A DNA stretch of 64,000 bases from assembly GCA_034509425.1 (NCBI GenBank), contig JAVTVJ010000499.1, positions 372,001 through 436,000 on the forward strand, read 5' to 3'. Under the pieces are notes generated by a model, which was not told the DNA's origin, ran no database searches, and worked only from the letters and a program-made list of their open reading frames with translations. Positions 11,390 through 22,630 of this stretch are shown here, piece by piece. Position numbers and translations under genes: made by a program. Position 1 is the stretch's first letter; every line of letters starts with the position of its first letter. The DNA comes from Eopsaltria australis (taxonomy: Eukaryota > Chordata > Aves > Passeriformes > Petroicidae).

Positions 11390-11672
11390 TTTTACAAGGG
11401 CATGGAGTGACAAGGGGGAACAGCTTCCCACTGCCAGAGGGCAGGGATAGATGGGATATTGGGGAGGAATCGTTCCCTGGGAGGGTGGGCAGGCCCTGGC
11501 ACAGGGTGCCCAGAGAAGCTGTGGCTGCCCCTGGATCCCTGGCAGTGTCCAAGGCCAGGCTGGATGGGGCTTGGAGCAGCCTGGGACAGTGGAAGGTGTC
11601 CCTGCCCATGGCAGTGGGGGGGTGACATGGGCTTTAAGGTCTCTTCCAACCCAAACCATCCTGGGAGTCTAA
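11390..11672 (+). mobile_element. CR1 LINE 3' UTR copy
   Basis: The standard block order is present: 'acaagggggaacagcttccc', 'gatgggatattggggaggaa', 'ccctggcacagggtgcccag', 'agtgtccaaggccaggctgg', 'ccctgcccatggcag' and 'ggtctcttccaacccaaacc'. The tail is short. It is closely similar to the copies at 5.5, 42.4 and 44.5 kb. Confidence 0.92.
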
Positions 11673-14149
11673 AAACCAAAAAAACCAGCCCCACCCTCAT
11701 TTTTTGAAGGGCTCAGTGATGCCACCGGGGGAGATCTGGCATTAAGGCTGCGGTACCAGCCCCACAGCTGGAGATGCAGATGGTCTTTCCCAAGCTGAGG
11801 CTCCTAATGCACATTTAAAATGATGAACTCAGAACCAGTGGTGCTAAAACAGGCTCCAAACGTCAGCGTTGCCATGTCTCAGCCCCAAAAGTTCACTGGT
11901 GCTATTAAACTACACCAATGCCCTTCACAAGTCCACTCTTTGTGAAAATTTGCTTTTTTTCTTTCTTTTTCTTTTTTTTTTAAATAAAGCTGATGATTGC
12001 GAATAAGAGACTTTCATAGACACACAAAAAATACTAATCCACTATTTTAAAAGCAAGTTAAAACTGGACACCTCAAATCGCAGCCGGCAGCTCAAAGGGA
12101 ATTAATTCACACTTTCTACCTTTAACCCTTACAAAAATTTAGCTGTGCAGCAAGCTAAGACCAGAATCCAACAGGGCCACTTAGTCTTATTTTTCATCTA
12201 AAGAGCTTGAATTTTGTTCATTTAATATTATTTGAAAACAGTTGTGAGGAAAGTTTTCTCCAGTAGAGAGACCCATCCCCTATTGCTAAAGGAAGACATT
12301 ACCAGATAATCCCAGACACCAGGAAACCAGGATGTTCATAAAAACAAAAAGGAGAGAAAAAAAATCAGAAAAAAATTCTAACCCGCCACTTTTATAATAG
12401 GAGGGGGAAAAAAGGCTCTAAAGCCTCCCCACCTTTCCAAGGAACATTAAAAATTTTGCAGCACAATTTTCCAGGCGACTGCCTTTGTGGCAGAGCCATT
12501 ACACCTGAGCAAATATGACACAAGGTGACAATACAATTATTCCAAGCAGTGATTTAGCATGAGTAGAACACCATAAAGAAGATATCGAGCCCCAAACTTC
12601 TCCACTGGCTGCACATTCCCTTTCCAAGGGTAAGGTGTGAAACACAGCGTCTGGGAGTAACTTTCTTGCCTCAGCAGCTCCAGACAAGAGCTGGGAGAGG
12701 AAGCTTCATCCCTGAGCAGAGCTGTCCTCTCCTTAAATTCCACTCTTATTTCTTAGGGGTGCACCTGCCAAGCCACAGGGATCATGTTCCTGAAACCTGA
12801 GTGCTACCACGGACAGATAAAATGCATCAAATAACCCCTGGCTCACAGTTCTGCTGCCTCCCCTGGCAAAGAAAACCCCACAGCAACACTGACATTCTCT
12901 GAGAATTCAACTCTCCAAAGCAAGACTCCACCCCGTGAAAGTCCAGGCCATTAATGTTATTAATTATTTACCATATCTCCTGTAGTATCAGCTTCCCAGC
13001 TCCACCAATCAGCTGCCTTTATGGGAAGGAAGGGAGGAAGGACTTGGGGTTATCCTTCCATAGGGAATGTTATCCTTGTGTGAGAACACAGCACCTCAAA
13101 CACCATCTCCCTTCATGTGGAGAAATATGAACGCACACCTCCCCTCTGCCTTCAAATGCTACATAAAGTTTACTTGTTTGCAGTTTACTTCTTTGCACCT
13201 CTTTACAGTTCTCCAAATTAAATGGGATGCAGTAATCACTAAAATCCCCCTTTTTATAAAAAATCTGAAGTAGTGGCAGCATGCCAATCAACACCAGACA
13301 TGGAAAATGCAGGATTCCAAGAACAGTAATTACTAAAATAATACCAAAATAACAGACAAGGAATAAGTAAAAAAAAAAAAGAAAACAAACCCAAAACTCA
13401 AAAAACAACCAAGCAACCAAACAAAACAAAAAACAAACAAAAAAAACCCCAACAGAAGTATGCAGTAAGAAGAGTTAGATATGAAGGAATTCACGGTATG
13501 ACCAAAAGAAGTGAATTTTTTTTTTAATTAGGGTTAACTGTGGTATGAGAAAAAAGGGAGAGAGGCTGACAGAAAGTACTAACAGAGCACCTACTACTGA
13601 GTGTAGAGGCTTGTCAAGGAATTAGCCAGGTACAAGCCCTTAAATTTCCTAATCCTCAACTCTAAAAACTGCAAAACCCAGGCAGAACGCTGCTGGGCAT
13701 GGGAGCACTGCAAAGGAATTCCTTTGGGGAAGAGGAGCGGAGCTGTGGGACCTCCACTGTGCCAGCAACGTGAATTTCCAACCCAAACAACTGAAAAGCG
13801 AATGTTCAGATCTTTATTCTCTCACTGCAGGGACACCACGCCGATGGAAAGACACAGACCTCAGTTTGACAAAGGACATTAAACCCCGGCGGTTTTTACT
13901 GACTCCCCCCACTCCAAATCTAACGCAATGAGGGAGTCATGATTCTTCTAAAAGAGATACATCTGATAAAATAATAGTCCAGGGAGTAATTTTACCTGAA
14001 TTCCAAGGGAAATCAAACACAAGACACCCCCCAGCCTGAGTTGGCAGTTCAAAGTTTGCTGCGCTGGGTGATGCAGCAAGTTCCCCCCACGTCCCCACTG
14101 GGAGCAGGAACACACCAGCACCCTCCGCTCTGCTTCCCTAATAACCCCA
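11673..14149. other. Unique sequence with low-complexity tracts, no gene seen
   Basis: It holds a T/C-rich tract at 11949-11981 and an A/C-rich stretch almost free of G and T at about 13369-13452. The latter gives a Phe-rich minus-strand frame by composition only. Nothing else is recognisable. Confidence 0.55.
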
Positions 14150-14730
14150 GAGCTGGAACAGAGCAACAGCGAGCCCAGCGCCACGCACCTGGCATCAAAC
14201 AACCCGAGGAAGAGCAACGACGGGGAAAAAAATACCTCGGCATGTCAGAGCAGGAGGCGCCCGGCCATTCCCCACCGGCGGCTCCGCATCCCGGCTGCTC
14301 CCGATGGATGCTGCGATGGGCAGGGATGCGCCTGCCCCTTGTCGGCGCCGGGCACTCCCCCGCTCCCAGCCCGGCTTCCCAGCACCCCCTGGCTCTCCCC
14401 CTCTTCTCTCCCCTTCTCTCCCCCTCTCGGCGGGCGGAGCTGGGCAGCGCTGGAACCCCCCGAGCCCCCGAGGCGCTCCCCGCTCCGGGGCCCGGCTGCC
14501 TCCCCGCCGCTCGGTGCGGGCTCCCGCTGCCGGGGGAGGCGGCAGCTCCCGCTGCCTTCGGGAGATCATTCTCCAGGACAGCAGGAATCCCGCTGGAGCC
14601 CGGCTCGGCACAGCGATGCTGTCGGTTCAGTCTCTCTCTTCCCCCGGGATACACGTGCCAGGTGCCACCGGCTGAAGCAGCGTTTGGGAAAGAGCTCAGG
14701 CTTTTACTCACCTTCGCGGAATTTAAACAG
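14150..14730. promoter_or_regulatory. CpG island, candidate promoter / first-exon region
   Basis: The stretch is strongly GC-rich with dense CpGs ('ggcgccgggc', 'ccgctccggggcccgg', 'ccgccgctcggtgcggg'), unlike the AT-rich surroundings. Birds often have such islands at transcription starts. Three minus-strand sequences look like splice donors: AAG/GTGAGT (14706-14714), CAG/GTGCGT near 14187 and CAG/GTAAAA near 13994. If the island is active, a minus-strand transcript fits best. Open frames of 240 codons (+) and 245 codons (-) cross it but resemble no known protein and are expected in stop-poor GC-rich DNA. Confidence 0.6.
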
Positions 14731-14832
14731 CATTCCCTGAAACTCCCGTTTGCAATTCCCTGAAACTTCACGGACTCGCCGTGCAACTCAGGGGAGACAG
14801 CGCAGGCATCTAATGGAGCTTATTTAAATCAA

Positions 14833-15075
14833 AGAATCGCGGTTTGGGCTGGAAAGGACCTTAAAGCCCAGCCAGTTCCACCCCCTACCACACCTTCCAC
14901 CGTCCCAGGCTGCTCCAAGCCCCAGTGTCCAACCTGGCCTTGGACACTTCCAGGGATCCAGGGGCAGCCACAGCTTCTCTGGGCACCCTGTGCCAGGGCC
15001 TCACCACCCTCCCTGGGAACAATTCCTTCCCAAAATCTACCCTACATTTCCCCTCTGTCAGTTTGAATTTCCTAT
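14833..15075 (-). mobile_element. CR1 LINE 3' UTR copy
   Basis: This is the reverse complement of the CR1 3' end: 'agaatcgcggtttgggctgg', 'aaaggaccttaaagcccagc', 'ccaagccccagtgtccaacc', 'ggcagccacagcttctctgg' and 'gaacaattccttcccaaaat'. A (CAAA) run follows at 15108-15124. Confidence 0.92.
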
Positions 15076-16539
15076 TGCATTGTTGGCATTGTTGTCCCTA
15101 TTACAAAAACAAACAAACAAACAAGTTCATTTTTTTCCAAATAAGACTCTTTTTTTTTTCGTGAGGGCACAAGGTGAGGGTAAAGGAGAGCCCATAACAC
15201 AAGGTTTATATGGTCATGTAACCACTATGAAATAACACCAGAGCACTCCAGTTCTTGAAAACCTCTACTAGAACTAAAATTGCTCCTCAGGCCTTCAAAA
15301 AATAAGTACAGAAGGATGTTGCAAACCTACCTAATGCTACTGCTTCTCACCTACAAGCCCCACTTACCAGCATGACTTAAAACCTTAATTTCTTTCCAAA
15401 AACTTCATAAAATTAAAATAATCAGAATGAGCATTATCTTTGTGATATGCGACCTGGAGTATTATTTATACCTGAACACCAAAAACAATGAAAATAAAAT
15501 TAGAAGTCTTATATCCATGGTAAGACCCAGGGTAATTCCTCTTTCCTGGTGTAGCTGTGTGCTAGATTTGGTTTGTTCTACCATTTATTAATAAGATTTA
15601 CCTGTCCTGTGAGATCCACCTGTCCCTCACACAAACCTGTACTTCTGTAACAGTGTCCACTCCTCACATGTTCCCAAAACACTAAAGTCAGCTCCCATGA
15701 AATCAACACTACTAGATCTTCAAGGCAGGATTTTTTTCCCCCAGGAATGAAGAATTGCTACAGGCAGAAAGGACAATCCAGGAGAAGCTGCCTATGAAGG
15801 AGAGAAAAGGCTTCTTGCCCCCAGACATGTGCCTTAAATATTTGATATGCTCGAAGAATGTTATTGTTGGGAGCTTCACATTCCCTCAGAACATCATCAA
15901 AAGGAACTAATTCACCTTGTGGGCTCTGATCCGGGAGTGCTTGGCAGAAGGGAGTTATTCTGGAAGCATGAGGATCTGACAGGAATAACGATGATTGACA
16001 GGGAAGGTGCTCATTAGTTCCCTTCTCTTCTGTGAGCATCCTGCATCTCCCCGGCGAGTCCGACCCAAACACAGCCAGGGCCAGCATCTCACTGAGGATT
16101 TTCCTGGCAAGCAGTGGATGAACTGGACTGCACAGAGTGCAGCACAGGGAAGACTAAATTCTACTTCTGCCAGGCTCAGAGGTGCACTTTTCTGCACTCA
16201 GTGTTAGGATGCCTGGGAAATAAATTCTGTTTTTGTAAAAAGCAGGGGCCAAGGTCCTGTTAGAGCCTTGTGTGTTCTTCACTGACCTTATCCCCACCTG
16301 CCAATTCCAACCTGTCCTAGGAATGCAACTCAGCCATCCCAGACAGACAGACCTGAACTACTACAGAGCTCTGATTCTCTTGTATCACAATAGAACAGGC
16401 TCTTCAGTCAGTCTTTTAAAACTTGTATAAAGTTCCTTCTCATCTTCCAGCTCTTTTAAACACCTCGGATGACATTGAGATCTTTGGTAATTATGGAGCT
16501 TGTCCTCCCAAAACACATCTCTGGGCATGCAGAGGAGAA
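15076..16539. other. Unique sequence, no gene seen
   Basis: Apart from the (CAAA)n run near 15110 I see no repeat. The frames at 15.76-16.2 kb show no family signature. Confidence 0.55.
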
Positions 16540-17003
16540 GAAGGTGACTGGGATCAGTCAGTCTGGATTTACCAAAGCTAAATCATGCCTGACCAACCTG
16601 TCTGGGATACAGTGACAGAAATAATAAAGGGATGGAACGTGGATGAGGACACAGCAGTTACAATTTCCCTTGACTTTCCCCAGACTTTCAGCACTGTCTC
16701 CAATGGTATTTTTGTATCCAAGTGAGGACAGTGTGGTCTGAAGGGGTGAACAGGTAAAAAATGAGTGAGCTAAAAGACTGCTTGAATGACAGAGCTCAGA
16801 TGTGGCAGGAGGAGAGACAACAGGGGAGCTTGTCCTTTAGGACAGGGAATGAGCACAGCCCCGAGGCTGCCAGAGCTCCAGGAGCGTTTGGACAGCGCTG
16901 CCAGGGATGCCCAGGGTGGGATTGTTGGGTGGTCTGGGCAGGGACAGGGGCTGGATTGATGATCCCTGTGGGTCCCTCCCAGCTCAGGATATTCCATGAT
17001 TCC
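16540..17003 (+). mobile_element. CR1 LINE with decayed ORF2 reverse-transcriptase segment
   Basis: Near 16560 the + strand reads SGFTKAKSCLTNLSG, the CR1 reverse-transcriptase block 'HGFTKGKSCLTNL'. Near 16640 a second frame reads VDEDTAVTISLDFPQTFSTV, matching the 'DFSKAFDTVSH' region. LNDRAQ follows near 16785, where CR1 has L-N-x-RAQ. From about 16835 it jumps to the CR1 3' end ('cccgaggctgccagagctcc', 'ccctgtgggtccctcccagc', 'aggatattccatgattcc'). It is therefore internally deleted, frameshifted and nonfunctional. The 3' end belongs to a different CR1 subfamily from the copy at 11.4 kb. Confidence 0.87.
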
Positions 17004-20000
17004 TAAGCTGAAGCAATCAATAAGCATAATAAGGAATAACATTTCCTCTCAAGGACAGGTAAGAGGTGCAGCAGGGGCTTTGGAGTCTCCATCTTCAGGT
17101 TTTTTTTCTGTACAAAGCCCTGGAGAACCTGGTCTGAACCCAAAACTGTCTCTGCTCAGCCTTGGTGGGACCAATGATTTTATTTCATTACATTTTATAG
17201 CAATTTCTTTCCTTACGGAGTAATTGCTAAATAGATTTGAGAAGTTGTAGTTAGTGCTTAGGAAACAAATATAGGATTAAGTCTAAAAGTTGCCATCATG
17301 TATTTCCAGTTAAAAGCAAGACCACAGCTGTGCAATAAAGTTAAAAATCTTAATTATTTTAAGACTTTTTGTGGTTTAGTTGATGAAAAGGATAGCACTG
17401 GCAGCTTTCTGCTGTATAGGTGTCTGGTTTGTGTAAGGAACAACACAAGAAACACAGGGAAGCTCTTGCAATTGCAGTAGACAAAATACAGAATCTTTTC
17501 ATCTCCCATCTGATGCAACATTTTTATTTTCTTCCTGAAAAATCAGAAAGTTTGCAGCTCTAGAAGGCCAGAGATGCAGATGGCAACTCAGTGACTGTGA
17601 TCAAACTGATCTCAGGGAGGACTAATAATTATTCCTGCTTTATTTCCAGTCATTCAGTTGGTTTGACTTTGGAGGAGAAGGTTGGGGTGTCCTGTAATTC
17701 CCTGCAAACAGGAGCTCACAGTAAAATGCTGACCTCCTCTTAACTACAGCCCTACATCACAATGTGCCCCTGGGCATGTGAAGAAGACCTTCTAGGGGAG
17801 GAGAAGATGGTAAAAATTTAAAGGCAATTTGCACAGAGGTAGTTAGAAACATCCTCACTGATTCTGTCCATACTTTTTTGAGCATTTTTGTCATTGAGAG
17901 GCAAAGGGGGTAAGGAAAGACGATCCCAGCCCTCTGGAAGTCTGGGAAGAGCCCTGCAATCTGCCCATCTGTTCACAGGGAGGGATTACACCAAATCCCA
18001 CTGAGCCTGCATGCTCACAAATCCGGGAGGAGCAGTAATTGGCTTACTGTAGTTTGTTAGATTCATAATTTGATCACAAATTCCTCTCAAGGCAAGTTCA
18101 TCCACGGCATTCATTTCTCTGCCTTTCCAACGGCTCATTTGTTCTGCAGCACTATAAATATTATGTGAATGAAAATCACAGGAAATGGCTATTCTGTGCT
18201 CCAGCGCTTTATTAAGAGATATCTATTTCCAAAAAAAAAAAAAAAAAGAGAAAAGAATGAAAAAAAAAGCTAATTATATCTGCATTTACAAAGCTACTTT
18301 CAGAAAGATTATCCATGACTCTTTATAGAGCATCAAATGACGAGCCCAGAGCTCTGCCTGTGTGCAACAATCAGATATATTCCATATGCAGCTGCCATAA
18401 ACATTTCTATTCATGCCAGTTCATCTGTGCTGGGATTAACAGAGTGAGAAAAGCTGGCCAAGGACACCTATTTAAAGAACCAGGAGGTTTAAGTGGATGA
18501 AACTCGCACAGTAACTTCTCATCTAAAGCGCAGCATAGCTAATGATGGTGTAACCTGGAATTCTCACTGCAAGCACAACACTTTGAGTCCAGTCCTGCCC
18601 TTTCTGCCTTGGCAATGATGCTGGATATGCCAGGAGCACTTTTAGGGCAGGTCCTGAAAATACCTGCACAAAATCAGCGGGGCAAGGACTGCAAGCAGAG
18701 GGTGGGGGTTTGCACAGAGTGGGATTTGGACAAGGTGCTCCCAGGGACGAGACTCTACCCCAGCTGGGAGGCTTTGGGGCAGAGCAGGAGGAAAAGTCCT
18801 CAGTGCAACTTGGCAGAGCACAGCCAGCCCAGCAGCCCTGAGCTGAAACAAGATTTCAGGGAAATACATGGAATTTTCAATGCCGAAATCAGACCCCAGC
18901 CTGGAAATGCTCCTCTCTCATAGGGGAGCTCTGTGCTGCTGGCAGACCACGGGTGCTGCTGCCTCCTCATTTCCCAGCCCTGGCTCTGTGCACGAGCAGA
19001 ACTTGGTGCCACTGAGGTTGAAAAACACATTTTGCGTCTTAAGCCGGGTGGAATCCAGAGGTTAAGATGCATAATATAAATAGTCTTCCTCACACTTCAC
19101 CTCCCGTGGCCTCACTCCCACATCCCAAGCCCTCCACTGAATTGCTACTCCAGCTTTCTACAAACACTCAGCTGGAGCAGGGATGGAAGTGCCCCTCATC
19201 CTCCACACGGGAAATGAACCCAAATTCCAGCCCCTCAGGACCAGAAGGAAATGAGCCCATAGCACTTCTGTTTGGCAGGAAAACAAAGCATCAGGTCAGC
19301 AACGATTTTGGGAGGGCCACTCCTCCCCTGCCTGCTGAATCCCTGCCAGCAAAGCAGGTTACACTGGGCTGCAAAGCCAGATTAAGAGATAACTCCTCGA
19401 TAGGTTGGGCCATAAAAAATGCAGGGAAAGTCTTGGAACAGAATCCTCTTTCTGCTGCCATGCTGGACACAGAAAATGCGAGCTCTGCTTAACCCTTGGA
19501 AGAAAGAGGATAAAAATCTATCTCCAAAGCACCGCTCGGGTGGGTGGGCACAGAGCTCTCCTTTCACCAGCCCTGAGGGAGAGGATGTCACCCAGTGCTC
19601 CTCCTGCCCGGGGTCACCGTGGGTGGCATCTGGTGTCATGTTTACAGTGCAGGCACAGGCCTGAGGCTCTGGAGCTGAGCAGGGTGCTCAGGGAAGCATG
19701 GAGGGAATACTGAGGCTGCCTGGGTCTTGTCGGTGCTTGTAGGGCCAGCATGTCCCAGTGAGAGCCACTGGGTGAGGATCCAGGGACCCCAAAAGATGCA
19801 GCAGGGTTGTGAAAATTCATTTAGTGTTTGGAAAGGGGCGGAGGAATGTAGGACATAAAGCAAATGCAGACAGATATAAATACAAATACAAAAAATATAC
19901 GTGTCTACACACACACACACTCATGTATATTAAAAAGTCCCTGGTAAATAGGTATATTTTAATTGGTGCTTTAAAAGTTCACCTGCTCCCAACCCCTTTC

Positions 20001-20946
20001 CACCATTTTAAGCCCACTCAAGGTTGGAACCCTAAACAAGCACTTCAAGCATAAGAAACTACTGAAGTCACAGTCACACAAAACATAAGGATTGTAGTTT
20101 CCCCTGTCCTTTCTCCCTCTGGATGCTGTTCTCTCACAGCCACATCCAAATACCACAGCCTGCTCCTAGAGACAGAGTTCAAGTGCCTCTGTCCTGCAGG
20201 CACTGTCCAGAAGCAGGTGAAAGAATATCAGCCTTAGAAAGAGTTTTCTTCCATGAGCAAGTGCTCAGCAAGGCAGGAACCCAACAGCTCCACGGCCATG
20301 GCCTGGCTTCGCTCCCTACTACAGCAACAAGCACGTCACTGGCTGAGCTGCAGATAAAGAACATTTTATTCCTGTCCTACTTGAACCCAGCTCATTTGGA
20401 GTTGCATCCTGCCTCCTTCTCCCCAGGTGAGCTAGCAGAGTCAGCAGGGGAAACACACAAACCCCACTTCAATTATTTGCTCATCCTTCAGCAATAAAAG
20501 GGCAGAGAAAGGCACCACACAAAATGAAATGCTCTTTGGAGCAAAGGGATGTTTTAAATCCAAATATTCTTATGAGAGATTTGATATCTCCTCATCCAAT
20601 AATTTTGGAAGAGCTGTAATCCTGTCTGGGAGATTTCCCTAACTGCTCCAGCACTAAACCAAACATTGCACCAGGGCTTTTAAATATATTTGCTTCTCTC
20701 TCTGGTACCTTCTCCCACAGTCTGCTCACCTTCCAACAGCACATTGAAGGCATTCAGTTGATATCTGCTTTCCACTACCTGAAATTTTAGTCTTCAAATG
20801 GCAATTCTTTAATGGCTTATTGCTCACAATTAAATTTTTGGAAAGGCAAAACGCTCTTTGGAGATACTGCTTTAAAGCACCACAACATGACACACCCAGT
20901 CCTACACAGTACAACATCCACTGAATTTCCTTTTAGCAGAGCTCCC
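17004..20946. other. Unique sequence, no gene seen; short simple repeats
   Basis: It contains a 17-bp poly-A at 18231-18247 and a short (CA)n at 19909-19921. The stretch 18000-18230 is AT-rich and repeat-free, with TAATTG-like motifs, and resembles a conserved noncoding element. Frames at 18.6-19.7 kb (up to 141 codons) have no recognisable domain. Confidence 0.5.
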
Positions 20947-20991
20947 ATGGTTTATATTATTATGGTTTGTATTATTATGGTTTATATTAGT
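20947..20991. repeat. 15-bp tandem repeat, three copies
   Basis: The unit ATGGTTTATATTATT occurs at 20947, 20962 and 20977, with one change in copy two and one in copy three. Confidence 0.9.
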
Positions 20992-21838
20992 ATTTTCACA
21001 CCCCACATCCCCCATCAGGAGTTACCACACACTGAAAATTTACCCCCCAAAAAGTACTTTTTGCTCTCCAACCTGCATGGATTCTCCCCCAGGACACAAT
21101 GGCAGCCTCCGTTCCGGCATTGACCCTTCTGATTGGATCCTCATAGGAATTCCACTTTGGACAAGAAGCGCTTTATTCCTGGAATTCTACAGAGCTGCAA
21201 GGTAGCTGAGGACTGTAAGTCAACTGCATGCTGGCTCCCTGTCAGTCAGGGCTAATTCCCACAGATTAGAGAAGGAAATCCGTACAGTTCCCCAGGTCCT
21301 AAACCCTGCTGCTAAGAGAAGAGCATTTTTTTTCTTCCCAAGCCATCTTTTTGGAGACAAAAAAAGAGGAATTGCCCATGAATCATTGCTATCTGCACCC
21401 GAAGTATCAGAGGAGATGAACCAAGAGCACCAATTGCTGGTTGTGTGTCGGTTCCCAGACCACCACTCCTAACATCGAGTATGTTCACCCCAAATAACAT
21501 CACCATCCCGCAGTTATTGTTGTCAATAACAACCCCACAATCACAAATCCCTCCCCTCTGCTTTCCTGGTGTCCTCAGACAACTGCTCCCTGAGGAATGC
21601 TGAGCACTGTTACTCTGAATAGGAGGGTTTGAATCCCTCTGGAAGACAGAGACAGAAAACCGAATTCATTCTGTTGTCTTTCACCACAAAATGAAGATTT
21701 TCCCTGGATTCAGAGGAGTATTTGCCCTCCTGATTCCTTGGTGCCTGTAGCTGAGGGCTGTGAGTATCACCAGTGAGGGAAATCCTTTCTCTTACTTGAA
21801 CTGAGCTCTTTTAGACTTTCTCCACACCTTCTCCGGTC
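20992..21838. other. Unique sequence, no gene seen
   Basis: No repeat family or coding signature is visible. Confidence 0.6.
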
Positions 21839-21960
21839 CATGGAACGCCAGAATATCCTGAGCTGGAAGGGACCCGCAGGGATCATCCACTCCAACCCCT
21901 GACCCCGCACAGACACCACAGCAATCCCACCCTGTGCATCCCTGAGAGCATTGTCCAGTT
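21839..21960 (-). mobile_element. CR1 LINE 3'-end fragment (same subfamily as 16.8 and 61.6 kb)
   Basis: 'agaatatcctgagctggaag' and 'ggacccgcagggatcatcca' form the antisense terminus of the CR1 type ending 'gctcaggatattccatgatt'. It continues to 'caatcccaccctgtgcatcc' before degrading. Confidence 0.85.
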
Positions 21961-22126
21961 CTTCCTCCTCTCCAAGTCTCTTTCTCCCACTGGAGACAGA
22001 GAAGTCTCAAATTGTCACTGAGAGCCTCCAAGTTAAAGATGATGGCAAAGAAGTGCTCTGTTGTCCAACTCAAATCCCACGCGGTACCTGCAAAACAGCC
22101 TATCAGACACAGGTGCCAGGGAACTA

Positions 22127-22282
22127 CGGAATCCCAGGATGGTTTGGGTTGGAAGAGACCTTAAAGCTCAGCCAGTGTCAGCCCTGCCGTGGGTGGGGAC
22201 ACCTTCCACTGTCCCAGGTTGCTCCAAGCCCCATCCAGCCTGGCCTTGGACACTTCCAAGGATGGATCAGCCACAGCCTCAC
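22127..22282 (-). mobile_element. CR1 LINE 3'-end fragment
   Basis: 'ggaatcccaggatggtttgg' and 'gttggaagagaccttaaagc' are followed by 'caccttccactgtcccaggt' and 'gcctggccttggacacttcc'. It lies about 170 bp from the copy at 21.84 kb in the same orientation but belongs to a different subfamily, so it is a separate insertion. Confidence 0.88.
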
Positions 22283-22464
22283 AGGAGAATCTGCAGGAGA
22301 GCAGAAATCCCCGTTGTGCTCCAAACCCTTTTTTTCTCAGTTCTGGATAAAAGTAAGTTTCAATGCACTTTCATCAGCCTTGCAAAAAAGCACTAACTGG
22401 CACAGCTCTGAGGCTGCTCTTTTGGAGCTCTTTTGGATAAAGATGGAGGCCTTTGGATCACAGG

Positions 22465-22630
22465 AACAGACTGCTCAAGACAGGGATGGACTCCCTATCC
22501 CTGGAAGTGTCCAAGGAATATGTGGATGTGGCACTTGAGGATATGGGTTAGTGGTGAACACAATTGGACGGTTGGACCTGAAGACCTTAAAGGTCTTGTC
22601 CAAACTTAATGATCCTATGACTCCATGATT
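22465..22630 (+). mobile_element. CR1 LINE 3'-end fragment
   Basis: The reading is 'ctatccctggaagtgtccaa', 'atatgtggatgtggcacttg', 'aggatatgggttagtggtga', 'agaccttaaaggtcttgtcc' and a tail of 'gatcctatgactccatgatt'. This is the CR1 type with the 'gtggatgtggcacttgagga' block, also seen in antisense near 63.4 kb. Confidence 0.85.

Noticed and set aside
13369..13452. A/C-rich stretch as a second mitochondrial insert or a retroposon poly-A tail
   Set aside because: It is short, dominated by A-runs with scattered C, and has no upstream body with retrotransposon features.
14041..14786. 240-codon (+) and 245-codon (-) open frames across the CpG island
   Set aside because: Low stop-codon frequency in GC-rich DNA explains them. 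Composition is Pro/Ala/Gly/Arg-rich and no domain is recognisable. One could still overlap a noncoding first exon.
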